Both the position numbers and the translations under genes were made by a program. From Afipia sp. (GTDB lineage Bacteria > Pseudomonadota > Alphaproteobacteria > Rhizobiales > Xanthobacteraceae): a stretch of DNA of 64,000 nucleotides. Shown one piece after another: positions 1 through 8,230 of the stretch. Position 1 is the stretch's first letter. Each line of letters starts with the position of its first letter. The notes under the pieces were generated by a model. It ran no database searches. It was not told where the DNA came from and saw only the letters and a program-made list of their open reading frames with translations. The stretch lies in assembly GCA_024508675.1 (NCBI GenBank), contig JANINQ010000005.1, forward strand, positions 310,001-374,000. Reading direction: 5' to 3'.

Positions 1-1
1 C

Positions 2-955
2 ACGATGGCCGCGCCGACCCTGCGCGCCAGCGTCACCGTCAGCAGCGACGTGGTCCGGATCGGCGACGTGGTGGAGAACGCAGGCACCGCCGCCCAGATC
101 GCCATCTTCCGCGCGCCCGACCTCGGCACCACCGGATCGCTGCCGACCCAGCAACTGCTGTCGGTGCTGCGCGCTCATGAGGTGATCGGCGTCCAGACCA
201 ACGATATTCGCGAAATCTCCGTGACGCGCGCATCGCGCACACTGGTGTCGAAGGAAATCGAACAGCAGATCGCCCGCGTGCTCGAGCGCCGTAACGGCCT
301 CGGTGATGCCGCCAACATCTCGGTCACCTTCGAGCGCGACCTTCGCGAACTTCAGCTCGACGCGGCGCATACCGGCGACATGCGCGCCACCATCGTGCGG
401 TTCGATCCGCGCAACGGCCGCTTTGACATCACCTTCGAAATTCCGAACGACGTGACCTACGCGGCAACCAAGCTGCGCTTCACCGGCGTCGCGGTTGAAA
501 CCGTGGAAGCAGCGGTACTGACCCGCGCGGTCGAACGCAACGACATTCTCAAATCCTCCGACGTCGTGATCGAGCGGCGACCGAAGGCCGAGGTCGGCAA
601 TGACATTGCCAGCCGCGAGCGCGCCGTCGGCATGCAGGCCCGCAAGCAGATGCGCGCCGGACAGGCGCTGAAGGCTGCGGACCTCGGACGGCCGGACATG
701 GTCTCGCGCGACCAGAGCGTGACGCTGATCTATGAAGCGCCGGGTCTTTATCTGACGGGACGCGGCAAGGCCGTCGACAGCGGCACCGAAGGCGATACCG
801 TCAGCGTCGTCAACCTGCAATCCAAGCGCACCGTTCAGGGCGTGGTCACCGGCCCGGGACAGGTCTCCATCACCGTCCCCGGACCGCGCCTCACCACTGC
901 AGCACTTTCAAACAGCGAGCCGCCTGCCGCGCCCGAATCCAGGAAAGCCGAGTAA
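2..955 (+). CDS. flgA: FlgA, flagellar P-ring assembly chaperone (5' end outside window)
   Basis: Periplasmic chaperone that helps FlgI polymerise into the P ring. The C-terminal part (about residues 165-300 of what is visible) looks like the SAF/FlgA domain, with a run of the form VLTRAVERNDIL followed by the MQARKQMRAGQAL segment. The reading frame is open to the left edge and the first ATG, at position 5, is not preceded by a signal peptide, so the true start is very likely upstream of the window. The stop lies 6 bases before flgH, which places it in a flgA-flgH operon. Family membership is clear; only the start is unknown. Confidence 0.9.
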   Translation, partial: TMAAPTLRASVTVSSDVVRIGDVVENAGTAAQIAIFRAPDLGTTGSLPTQQLLSVLRAHEVIGVQTNDIREISVTRASRTLVSKEIEQQIARVLERRNGLGDAANISVTFERDLRELQLDAAHTGDMRATIVRFDPRNGRFDITFEIPNDVTYAATKLRFTGVAVETVEAAVLTRAVERNDILKSSDVVIERRPKAEVGNDIASRERAVGMQARKQMRAGQALKAADLGRPDMVSRDQSVTLIYEAPGLYLTGRGKAVDSGTEGDTVSVVNLQSKRTVQGVVTGPGQVSITVPGPRLTTAALSNSEPPAAPESRKAE

Positions 956-961
956 CCAGTC

Positions 962-1720
962 ATGTCGAAGTCTCACGTGTTCAACCGCATCATCGTCGCA
1001 GGCAGCCTGCTGGCACTCGGCACCATGGCCAGCGGATGCTCCTCGCTCGACCGCCTCGCGGCGATCGGCGAAAAGCCGAAGCTCTCGGCCATCGACAATC
1101 CGACCACGCAGGCAGGTTACAAGCCGGTGTCGATGCCGATGCCCGCCCCGCAGCCGGCCTCATTCAATCCGAACTCGCTGTGGCGGAACGGCTCGCGCGC
1201 CTTCTTCAAGGATCAGCGCGCGCACCAGATCGGCGACATCCTGACCGTGCAGGTCAACATCACCGACAAGGCCAACATCGCCAACGAGACCCAGCGCAGC
1301 CGCACCAACTCGGAAAACTCCGGCGTCACCAGCTTCTTCGGCATCAACAAGATTCCCGGCACCAACGCCGCGATCCCGCCGGGCCGCATGCTGACCGCGG
1401 ACTCCACCTCGTCCAGCGACGGCAAGGGTTCGGTCAACCGGCAGGAAGCGCTGCAAACCAACGTCGCCGCCGTGGTGACGCAGCTCCTGCCAAACGGCAA
1501 TCTCGTGGTCGAAGGCAAGCAGGAAATCCGCGTCAACTTCGAAGTCCGCGAACTGATCGTTGCGGGCATCGTGCGGCCGGAAGACATCCAGAGCGACAAC
1601 ACCATCGACTCCAGCAAGATCGCTCAGGCCCGCATCGCCTACGGCGGCCGCGGCCAGATCACGGATGTGCAGCAGGCCCGCTACGGCCAGCAGGCCTTCG
1701 ACATCCTGCTGCCGTTCTGA
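962..1720 (+). CDS. flgH: FlgH, flagellar L-ring lipoprotein
   Basis: Outer-membrane lipoprotein that forms the L ring around the flagellar rod. The 252-residue product begins with a basic stretch and a hydrophobic segment ending in ASG-Cys26, a lipobox. The middle carries the conserved family region (LWRNGSRAFFKDQRAHQIGDIL, then ITDKANIANET), and the C-terminus has the usual YGGRGQITD...QQ pattern. Length is normal for FlgH. It follows flgA closely and is the last gene of that operon; a hairpin about 120 bases downstream may end the transcript. Confidence 0.95.
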   Translation: MSKSHVFNRIIVAGSLLALGTMASGCSSLDRLAAIGEKPKLSAIDNPTTQAGYKPVSMPMPAPQPASFNPNSLWRNGSRAFFKDQRAHQIGDILTVQVNITDKANIANETQRSRTNSENSGVTSFFGINKIPGTNAAIPPGRMLTADSTSSSDGKGSVNRQEALQTNVAAVVTQLLPNGNLVVEGKQEIRVNFEVRELIVAGIVRPEDIQSDNTIDSSKIAQARIAYGGRGQITDVQQARYGQQAFDILLPF

Positions 1721-2040
1721 TCACGTCTCTCAAGCGCAACCTGTTTTCAAGGAGATAAATTCGCATATCGGGACGGCTCCCACCGTCTTTCGAGCTCCCA
1801 CACCAGGCAGCGAACCTAGGCGCGGCACGGTGTTCACGACGCGGCTCTCATCAGCTCCCCTGATGGGAGCCGTGATCGTTTGACGGCCTCTGCCTTGGTG
1901 CAATCCGCGAACACAAGCCGCCTTTGACCCGAACCAGTAACCTTTTGGTCACCCTGGAAGCCGAATGACGCCGCTGTGGTTAGTTAGGTAACGCTCGTTG
2001 ACCTATCTAGGGGCCAGGATTTTTCAGGCGGCCCGCTCGC
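1721..2040. other. Intergenic region between flgH and the GGDEF gene
   Basis: No convincing gene is visible in these 320 bases. The only clear structure is the hairpin annotated separately at 1841-1872. The promoter of the downstream GGDEF gene should lie in the right-hand part, but no unambiguous -35/-10 pair could be picked. Confidence 0.5.
1841..1872 (+). terminator. Stem-loop downstream of flgH, possible terminator
   Basis: The arms GGCTCTCATCAG and CTGATGGGAGCC pair with one G-T wobble around a four-base loop. Only a weak T-rich stretch follows (gatcgttt), so it may be a factor-independent terminator or simply a transcript-end hairpin. Confidence 0.4.
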
Positions 2041-3189
2041 ATGTTTCTCGATCAGCTCTCCATTCTCGTTGCCATCGGCTTTTCAAGCGCATCGCTCGGC
2101 CTCACGTTCTTCATGATGTGGGCAATCGGGCGCTCGGAGACGCACCTGCTGGTGTGGTCGATCGCACTCGCGTTAATCGTCGCGGGCGTCGTTTTCTTCG
2201 GCGCAGTGGTCGAGAACTACAGTTCGGCTCTTCTATTCGTCTCTTTTCTGCTCCTCATCGCGGGATTCGGCCTGCTGCATGCCGGCTGCGCCCGGTTTTG
2301 CTCCGGCCAGACGAACTGGGCCTCGACCGTTGTATCCGTCTCAATTTCTTTCATCCTGACGGCGGCGGCTTTTGCGCTCGGCTACTCCGGCACCGGAACG
2401 ATGATTGGCAATGTCGCCATCGGCGTCCTTCTGATTCAGACCGGACGCCATTACTGGCTCGCGCGCTCCGAGTCGCCGCTTCTGATGACGGCCAACACCG
2501 TGTTCTGCGCCGTCACGGCGGCATCCTTCATCGCATGCGGTTACGCCCTCGCCGAACAAGGCCAGTTCATCCTGACGTCGCGGCCCGCCAACTGGGCGGA
2601 AGAGATCAACTCGATCGTCGCCGTCGCCGGGCTGAGCGGCATGGGCGCGCTGTCCCTCACCCTCAACCAGATGCGGATCGCGAACGGCCATAAATCGGAC
2701 GCCATGAAAGACGCCCTGACCGGCCTCCTCAACCGGCGCGCGCTGTTCGACGACCCGCTGGACGTCGCGCCGGCCGGAACGGCCGTGGTGATGATGGATC
2801 TGGATTATTTCAAGACGATCAATGACCGCTTCGGGCACGATTCCGGCGACAGAATTCTCATGGCCTTTGCCGAACTGATCCGCGCCAACATCCGCATCAA
2901 CGATCTTGCCGCGCGCATGGGCGGCGAAGAGTTCTGCATCATCATGCCGGATTCGACTCCGAAATCATCGGCGGCTGTCGCCGACCGTATCCGCTCGCAG
3001 ATCGAGGCGACATCAATCCAGACCGCAAGCGGACCTGTCCGCGCAACCGTCAGCGCAGGCATCGCGGTTCGCTCCGTTGAGCCGGAAACGCTGCAGTCGC
3101 TGCTCAACCGCGCGGACGCTGCGCTCTATGAAGCCAAGGCATCGGGACGCAACCGCATTGAGATATCCAGTTTCAGCCTCGCAGCGTGA
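2041..3189 (+). CDS. Membrane-bound diguanylate cyclase (GGDEF)
   Basis: Predicted c-di-GMP synthase of 382 residues. Roughly residues 1-190 form six or seven hydrophobic segments with no recognised sensor family, followed by a GGDEF domain. The active-site loop is GGEEF at residues 294-298. Five residues before it is RIND (285-288), fitting the RxxD inhibitory I-site, so product feedback is expected. The upstream DxDxFK motif (DLDYFKTINDRFGH) is also present. It lies inside the flagellar cluster, which suggests a role in the motile-sessile switch, but this is inference. The ATG at 2041 has no strong ribosome-binding site. Confidence 0.9.
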   Translation: MFLDQLSILVAIGFSSASLGLTFFMMWAIGRSETHLLVWSIALALIVAGVVFFGAVVENYSSALLFVSFLLLIAGFGLLHAGCARFCSGQTNWASTVVSVSISFILTAAAFALGYSGTGTMIGNVAIGVLLIQTGRHYWLARSESPLLMTANTVFCAVTAASFIACGYALAEQGQFILTSRPANWAEEINSIVAVAGLSGMGALSLTLNQMRIANGHKSDAMKDALTGLLNRRALFDDPLDVAPAGTAVVMMDLDYFKTINDRFGHDSGDRILMAFAELIRANIRINDLAARMGGEEFCIIMPDSTPKSSAAVADRIRSQIEATSIQTASGPVRATVSAGIAVRSVEPETLQSLLNRADAALYEAKASGRNRIEISSFSLAA

Positions 3190-3327
3190 CATCGTCCTTC
3201 ATCGTCACCGCAGCCTGCTGAATCCTGCACTTCAATCTGAATGAGCGTTCATAAAAATCTTCGCGTCACGTTCGGAACATCCGCCGGTTACCGCCGTTTT
3301 TCTCACCCTTACTGGAGGAGAGAGACG

Positions 3328-3558
3328 ATGAAAAAATTCGGTTTTGTTCTTGCAGCTGCCGCAGCACTTGCTTTCACCGCTCCAATCGCAGCGAGTGCCC
3401 AGACGGTCGTGATCAAGGAGCGCGGCATGCACCATCATCACGACGGTTACCGCAATTCACATGCGTACATGCACCGCGATCGCGGCTGGCATCGCGGCCA
3501 CCACAAGAAGGTCATCGTGATCAAGCGCGGTCACGGCCATCATCACCACCATCGCTGA
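3328..3558 (+). CDS. Small secreted histidine-rich protein
   Basis: A 76-residue product. Residues 1 to about 25 form a classical signal peptide (MKKFG, a hydrophobic Ala-rich core, then AASAQ), leaving a mature part of about 50 residues with about 15 histidines, in runs of four and five, plus many Arg/Lys. This composition suggests metal binding in the periplasm, which is inference; no family was recognised. The ATG at 3328 is chosen over the earlier in-frame start at 3241 because it follows a GGAGGAGAG ribosome-binding site and gives a clean signal peptide. A strong terminator follows directly. Confidence 0.75.
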   Translation: MKKFGFVLAAAAALAFTAPIAASAQTVVIKERGMHHHHDGYRNSHAYMHRDRGWHRGHHKKVIVIKRGHGHHHHHR

Positions 3559-3570
3559 TCGCGGAAAATA

Positions 3571-3603
3571 AAAAGCCCGGTGACCATCGGTCATCGGGCT
3601 TTT
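3571..3603. terminator. Bidirectional rho-independent terminator
   Basis: The arms AAAAGCCCGGTGACC and GGTCATCGGGCTTTT pair around a three-base loop with one wobble. T-runs at both ends let it serve the His-rich protein gene on the plus strand and dksA on the minus strand. Confidence 0.85.
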
Positions 3604-3627
3604 GATTCAATTCGCGATGCAGATCGT

Positions 3628-4038
3628 TTATTCGTCGCGATAGACCTTTTCGCGCTTCTCGTGACGCTCCTGCGCCTCGACCGAGAGCGTCGCGATGGGG
3701 CGCGCTTCCAGCCGCTTCAGCGAGATCGGCTCGCCGGTTTCCTCGCAATACCCGTAGGTATTGTCCTCGATCCGCTGCAGGGCGGCATCGATCTTGGAAA
3801 TGAGCTTGCGTTGGCGGTCGCGCGCGCGAAGCTCGATGGCGCGATCGGTTTCTGATGAAGCGCGGTCGGCGAGATCAGGATGATTGACGTTCTCTTCCTG
3901 AAGCTGCTGAAGCGTGGTCTTCGATTCCCGGAGGATCTCTTCCTTCCAGTCGAGCAGCTTGCGGCGGAAATACTCCCGCTGACGCTCGTTCATGAAAGGC
4001 TCTTTTTCAGAGGGCCTGTAGTTCTTCAACTTTTCCAA
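3628..4038 (-). CDS. dksA: DksA-family RNA polymerase-binding transcription factor, degenerate zinc finger
   Basis: DksA enters the secondary channel of RNA polymerase and, with ppGpp, adjusts rRNA and stress-gene transcription. The 136-residue product has the coiled-coil tip motif DxxDxA (D55, D58, A60) needed for activity. The C4 zinc finger is mostly lost: the four cysteine positions read C98, T101, S119 and A122. Such reduced-Cys DksA proteins are known in other proteobacteria (for example DksA2 of Pseudomonas). The start at 4038 is a TTG; an ATG at 3993 would remove 15 residues, but that N-terminal segment resembles other alphaproteobacterial DksA proteins, so the TTG is kept. Confidence 0.88.
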   Translation of the reverse strand: MEKLKNYRPSEKEPFMNERQREYFRRKLLDWKEEILRESKTTLQQLQEENVNHPDLADRASSETDRAIELRARDRQRKLISKIDAALQRIEDNTYGYCEETGEPISLKRLEARPIATLSVEAQERHEKREKVYRDE

Positions 4039-4213
4039 GTGCGGTCCATGTCGACGTGCAAGGCGGACGGAAAATGCCCGTTCGCGCCGGAGCTTATATA
4101 GCTACGCCTTGTGACAGACAATATCGCGGGAGGCCCGGAAAACCCCGGAATCCCCGCCTCAAATACCCTTCCACAGGGAACCATGCCCGGTTTTTCCGGG
4201 TCGGAACGCAGTC

Positions 4214-4633
4214 CTAGCCGCCGGCGGACTGTCCGGCCTTGGCCAGTTCGACCTCCACCCGCAGTTCGATTTCCGACAGAACCTGATCCAATCCGGGGTC
4301 CCCGGATGTCACCTTCAGGTCGGCGGCGGCAGAGCGCAGACGGGCGATGGTGGCCGAATCAAAGGCTCCCGCCAGCAGCCCGATCTTGAGGTCGTCGAGC
4401 ACATCGAGCGCGGTCCGCCCGCGGGCGACCGAGCGGCGGCGGCGTTCGGTGGAATCCTCGACGCCCTGCATCGCCAGCAGCGCATCGATTCCGCTGGCGG
4501 CGCGCGGCGCAGCGGCGGAACGGGTCTCGGTGGCCGTGCTGACGTCGCCGAGGGAGAATGTCGTCGAGCTGGAACGCCGGGTGTTAGCCGACGGCGACGC
4601 CAGATTGGCTCCATTCGGTCCGTAAATTCGCAT
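4214..4633 (-). CDS. fliX: FliX, flagellar assembly regulator
   Basis: FliX couples early flagellar assembly to FlbD-dependent late gene expression in Caulobacter and its relatives. The 139-residue product starts with the typical MRIYGPNGANL and contains the conserved central region IDALLAMQGVED followed by a helical C-terminal half (ALDVLDDLKIGLLAG). It is transcribed divergently from flgI. A CtrA-type box lies about 67 bases upstream of its ATG. Confidence 0.9.
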   Translation of the reverse strand: MRIYGPNGANLASPSANTRRSSSTTFSLGDVSTATETRSAAAPRAASGIDALLAMQGVEDSTERRRRSVARGRTALDVLDDLKIGLLAGAFDSATIARLRSAAADLKVTSGDPGLDQVLSEIELRVEVELAKAGQSAGG

Positions 4634-4700
4634 CGTGCCGATCTCTCAGGTCCCCCCGGCCTCATGCCACGCCCGGAACCTCGTGTGCCAAAGTGAGCCG

Positions 4701-4722
4701 TTATGGTTAACGGGAGGTAAAC
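4701..4722 (-). promoter_or_regulatory. CtrA-type box upstream of fliX (fliX-flgI divergent region)
   Basis: Read toward fliX the site is GTTTA-N7-TTAACCATAA, one mismatch from the CtrA consensus TTAA-N7-TTAAC established in Caulobacter, with the extended TTAACCAT right half. It ends 67 bases before the fliX ATG and is 201 bases from the flgI ATG. Nearly the same sequence recurs before the second flbT (13211-13233) and the first flagellin (10829-10850). Confidence 0.6.
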
Positions 4723-4923
4723 GACCCGGCAATTTATGCCGGACACGGCAAAGTTCGGCGCTTCAGCCGGGCTCTCCCGCGAACGGACCTCGAGAAATTC
4801 ATAAGCGAATACAGACCTCTAACTTCATCCGGCGGGGTGGCACGGCCCTCGCATAGATGATGGCGGGCCGGTTGCGTGGGGAGCACGGAACGGGCCGCAA
4901 AGACCCTCAGCGGGGAGCAGAGG

Positions 4924-6042
4924 ATGTTTCGGATTTCTCGGGCAGCTTGCATGGCGATCGCCGTGCTGACCGCCTTCATCAGCGCCGGTGTGCCGGCCCA
5001 TGCGACGTCGCGGATCAAGGATCTCGCGAACATCGAGGGCGTGCGCCAGAATCAGTTGATCGGCTATGGCCTCGTGGTCGGCCTCAACGGCACCGGCGAT
5101 ACCCTCAACAACATCCCCTTCACCAAGCAGTCGCTGCAGGCGATGCTTGAGCGCATGGGCGTCAACATCCGTGGTTCGACGATCCGCACCGGCAACGTCG
5201 CCGCCGTCATGGTCACCGGCAACCTGCCCGCCTTCGGCACCCAGGGCACCCGCATGGACGTCACCGTGTCGGCGCTCGGCGACGCCAAGAGCCTGCAGGG
5301 CGGCACCCTGCTGGTCACCCCCCTGCTTGGCGCGGACGGCAACGTCTATGCGGTGGCGCAGGGCTCGCTTGCCATCGGCGGTTTCTCGGCCGAAGGCGCC
5401 GCGGCCAGCGTCACCAAGGGGGTGCCGACCGTCGGCCGCATCGCCAACGGCGCGATCATCGAGCGCGAAATCGAATTTGCCCTGAACCGGCTTCCGAATG
5501 TCCGCCTCGCCCTGCGCAACGGCGACTTTACCACCGCCAAGCGCATCGCCGCCGCGGTCAACGATTACCTCGGCACCAAGACCGCCGAGCCGGTGGACCC
5601 CTCCACCGTGCAGCTCAGCATCCCGTCTGAGTTCAAGGGCAATGTCGTCGCGCTGCTGACAGAGATCGAGCAATTGCAGGTCGAGCCCGATCTCGGCGCG
5701 AAAATCATCATTGACGAACGCTCCGGCATCATCGTGATGGGCCGCGACGTGCGCGTCGCCACCGTAGCCGTCGCACAGGGCAATCTCACTGTCACAATTT
5801 CCGAGAGTCCGCAGGTCAGCCAGCCCGCGCCGTTCTCACGCGGACGCACGGTCGTCACGCCGAACACACGCGTCGGCGTTCAGGAAGACGGCAAGAAGCT
5901 CGCGGTGGTCAAGGATGGCGTCTCGCTGCAGCAGCTTGTCGACGGCCTCAACGGCCTTGGCATCGGGCCGCGCGACCTGATCGGCATCCTGCAGGCCATC
6001 AAGGCTTCGGGCGCGATCCAGGCTGACATCGAGGTGATGTGA
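4924..6042 (+). CDS. flgI: FlgI, flagellar P-ring protein
   Basis: Periplasmic P-ring subunit, 372 residues as usual for the family. A signal peptide ends near AHA (about residue 22) and is followed by the family start SRIKDLANIEGVRQNQLIGYG. The conserved GVVVGLNGTGD-like run and a C-terminal LGIGPRDLIGILQAIKASGA complete it. The ATG at 4924 has a GGGGAGCAGAGG ribosome-binding site; an in-frame GTG 16 codons upstream is less likely. The stop codon overlaps the next ATG, so translation is probably coupled. Confidence 0.96.
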   Translation: MFRISRAACMAIAVLTAFISAGVPAHATSRIKDLANIEGVRQNQLIGYGLVVGLNGTGDTLNNIPFTKQSLQAMLERMGVNIRGSTIRTGNVAAVMVTGNLPAFGTQGTRMDVTVSALGDAKSLQGGTLLVTPLLGADGNVYAVAQGSLAIGGFSAEGAAASVTKGVPTVGRIANGAIIEREIEFALNRLPNVRLALRNGDFTTAKRIAAAVNDYLGTKTAEPVDPSTVQLSIPSEFKGNVVALLTEIEQLQVEPDLGAKIIIDERSGIIVMGRDVRVATVAVAQGNLTVTISESPQVSQPAPFSRGRTVVTPNTRVGVQEDGKKLAVVKDGVSLQQLVDGLNGLGIGPRDLIGILQAIKASGAIQADIEVM

Positions 6043-6383
6043 TGAGCGTCATCCCGAGCACCACAAACGCGCCCCTCACCTTCACTGGCGGCCGCCCCGA
6101 TCTGACACTGCAGGACGCGCTGACGAAAGTCTCGCCGCAGGCACAGGCAAAAGCCAAAAGCCAGGCGCAGGATTTCGAAGCGGTGTTTCTCAACTCGATG
6201 TTCTCGCAGATGATGAGCGGCATCAAGGGCGATGGCCCTTACGGCAACACGCCGGGCACCGGCATCTGGCGCTCGATGATGACCGAGCAGTATTCGAAAT
6301 CATTCGCGCAGGCCGGCGGCGTTGGCATTTCCAGCGACGTCTACCGCACCCTGATCCTTCAACAGGCCAACCGCGCAGCCTGA
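6042..6383 (+). CDS. Rod-binding protein, FlgJ N-terminal type
   Basis: A 113-residue product matching the FlgJ rod-binding domain: a charged helix (QDFEAVFLNSMFSQMMSG) followed by GDGPYGN and GIWRSMMTEQYSKSFA. The C-terminal muramidase domain of enterobacterial FlgJ is absent, as is usual in alphaproteobacteria, so peptidoglycan cutting must be done by another protein. The ATG overlaps the flgI stop (TGATG). It should cap or scaffold the growing rod in the periplasm. Confidence 0.88.
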   Translation: MSVIPSTTNAPLTFTGGRPDLTLQDALTKVSPQAQAKAKSQAQDFEAVFLNSMFSQMMSGIKGDGPYGNTPGTGIWRSMMTEQYSKSFAQAGGVGISSDVYRTLILQQANRAA

Positions 6384-6402
6384 GCGCGCCGGAGCAGACA
6401 TC

Positions 6403-6885
6403 ATGATGCCGCAACAGCAAACGCCGAGCGCACCCGCCCCCGCATCGACTCCGGCCGAGGCCCGCAAGATCGCCGAGGGCATGATGCGGATCATGAATTC
6501 GCTGCTCGGAATCGTGGAGCGGGAAACCGAACTCGTGCGCGGCGGCAATGTTCGCGAAGCTATGGCGCTCGAAGCCGAGAAAAGCGACATGTCACGGCAG
6601 TATGTCGAGGCCATCTCGCAGGTGACGCGCAGCCGCGACTATCTCAAGAAAACCACTCCTGAACTGCTCACTGCCCTGCACCGCCACCACGACACGTTCC
6701 GCGCCATGCTGCAGGTCAACCTGACCGTGCTGGCGACGGCGCACGCCGTCTCCGAAGGCATCATTCGCGGGGTCAACGGCGAGATGCAGCGCAAGAACCT
6801 GCCGAACGGCTACACCGCAGGCGGACAGCGCGCGATGCCGAACCAGCGCCATGCCACACCGCTTTCGGTCAGCCGCTCGCTTTAG
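6403..6885 (+). CDS. FlgN-like flagellar export chaperone
   Basis: A 160-residue largely helical protein. After a Pro/Ala-rich start of about 20 residues comes a long helix (MMRIMNSLLGIVERETELVRGG), then the FlgN-type pattern of alternating helices (LLTALHRHHDTFRAMLQVN), and a disordered basic tail. FlgN proteins bind FlgK and FlgL in the cytoplasm and deliver them for export; both clients are encoded about 8 kb downstream. A GGAG ribosome-binding site precedes the ATG. It is third in the flgI operon. Assignment rests on fold pattern and position. Confidence 0.7.
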   Translation: MMPQQQTPSAPAPASTPAEARKIAEGMMRIMNSLLGIVERETELVRGGNVREAMALEAEKSDMSRQYVEAISQVTRSRDYLKKTTPELLTALHRHHDTFRAMLQVNLTVLATAHAVSEGIIRGVNGEMQRKNLPNGYTAGGQRAMPNQRHATPLSVSRSL

Positions 6886-7090
6886 CGACTGTTTTTAGAC
6901 ATCGCCAATTCCGCTTTGCCGTTGCGAGAGATAGCCGCTTGCAGCGCCGCTCGCGTTAGCTCATCGCATCGCCAAACGCACACATTTTGAATCAAATCAC
7001 CACGACAACATAAGGACGGGATTCAGAGGGTTCCGCCATATTCGGAACCGGAGGGTTGGGGTTTGACTCAAACGGAAGCCAGAGGCTGCC

Positions 7091-7453
7091 ATGAGTGCGG
7101 ATTTCAACATCAAACCGGTGGGGGCATCGGTTATCGCGACATATGCCGAACCTGCGTCTGACGCAGCGAAGACGGCTGTCCCGACACAACTTCCTGCCGA
7201 CAAGGCCGTCACCGCGCCGGACGCCTCCGTCCAGACACGCAATAACCCCCAGGCAGAAACCGACCGGCTTTCGAAGCAGGTGATCATCGATCGCGCTGCC
7301 GCCGAGATCGTCTACCGGACCGTCGACAGCAGAACGAGCCTCGTGGTGCGCCAGTATCCCGACGAAGCGCGGCTGCGCGCACGCGCCTATCTGCGCGCAA
7401 TGGACATTGCCCGCGAAGACAACATGCGTCGGAATACAGATCTGAGGATTTAG
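7091..7453 (+). CDS. FlaG-like flagellar protein
   Basis: A 120-residue protein with a low-complexity first half rich in Ala, Pro, Thr and Asp. The second half, from about residue 60, reads IIDRAAAEIVYRTVDS then SLVVRQYPDEARLRARAYLRA, recalling the FlaG pattern in which a strand about a divided or reinforced residue is followed by V(I)RQ(I/Y)P. FlaG affects filament length in other bacteria, but the function here is inference. It follows the FlgN-like gene after 205 bases without visible genes. Confidence 0.6.
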   Translation: MSADFNIKPVGASVIATYAEPASDAAKTAVPTQLPADKAVTAPDASVQTRNNPQAETDRLSKQVIIDRAAAEIVYRTVDSRTSLVVRQYPDEARLRARAYLRAMDIAREDNMRRNTDLRI

Positions 7454-7480
7454 GATATTCGCGGCAACAGGCCCGCGGGA

Positions 7481-7846
7481 TCAGCCCTGCTTGGCGTAGG
7501 CTGTCTCGAGCGACTGTGCGCCAGTCGCGGGATTGGTCATCACAGTCTTGATCTGCGCCGTGCCCTGCTTGGTCAGGGTGAACTTCGAGTCGCCGATCCG
7601 GAATGAATTATCGCGGATCAGAACTTCCTGATACTTCATCGTGGTGCCGCTCTGGTAGCGGACCTTGGCGCGGAAGCCGACGACGTTGGAGACCTGGATG
7701 CTGAACGAGTCGTTGTTGGCGTATTTGCCCGTCCAGTTGCCCTCATAGCTCGCGGCATCGACGGCCACATACGGGCCCTTCGAATAGTTCACGTTGGAAC
7801 CGACTGCCACGTAGTTCGATTGCAGGATGCTGTAGATATCGGACAT
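7481..7846 (-). CDS. Uncharacterised protein of the flagellin locus
   Basis: A 121-residue protein I do not recognise. It begins MSDIYSILQSNYVAVGSNVNYSKG and has a beta-rich pattern (GNWTGKYANNDSFSIQV, VGFRAKVRYQSG, FRIGDSKFTLTKQG), with no signal peptide, membrane segment or cysteine. It sits 12 bases downstream of flaF on the same strand, so it is probably the third gene of a flbT-flaF operon. A part in flagellin secretion or filament assembly is possible, but only position supports it. Confidence 0.7.
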   Translation of the reverse strand: MSDIYSILQSNYVAVGSNVNYSKGPYVAVDAASYEGNWTGKYANNDSFSIQVSNVVGFRAKVRYQSGTTMKYQEVLIRDNSFRIGDSKFTLTKQGTAQIKTVMTNPATGAQSLETAYAKQG

Positions 7847-7858
7847 CGCCTGCTCCGA

Positions 7859-8227
7859 TTATGCGCGGCCCGACAATCCTGCGGCGAGGTTGCAATTGAT
7901 GTCGATCAGCGGCTTGAGCTTGTCGCGCTGCGGATTGAGCTGCAGCTCGGCGGTCTGCGTCAGCACGAAGGTGCCGATATTGACGATGTTCTGCCGGACT
8001 TCGACGGGCTGCGGATTGTCATCGCTGGTGACGGCGCTCAGCAGGATCGCCCAGAGCTTGCGATTGAACAGCAGCGCAGCGGCGAATTCGTCGTCGGTGC
8101 GGCCGAGATTGCTCACGATGTCCTGAAGCTTGTTGGCCGCTTTCAGCAAGGCCTGCGCCTCGATCTCGCGAGGGGATGCGGTCGTTTGTGCGGTACGCGC
8201 GTAAGCCTGGGCGGCAGCGTTGGACAT
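7859..8227 (-). CDS. flaF: FlaF, flagellin synthesis/secretion factor
   Basis: A 122-residue FlaF protein. In Caulobacter and Brucella FlaF promotes flagellin translation or secretion and works against FlbT. The family core is clear: AAQAYARTAQTTASPREIEAQ, then DEFAAALLFNRKLWAIL, and a C-terminal helix with IDINCNLAAGL. It begins 3 bases after the flbT stop, so the two are co-transcribed. Only one flaF is present in the window although there are two flbT genes. Confidence 0.93.
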   Translation of the reverse strand: MSNAAAQAYARTAQTTASPREIEAQALLKAANKLQDIVSNLGRTDDEFAAALLFNRKLWAILLSAVTSDDNPQPVEVRQNIVNIGTFVLTQTAELQLNPQRDKLKPLIDINCNLAAGLSGRA

Positions 8228-8230
8228 CCA

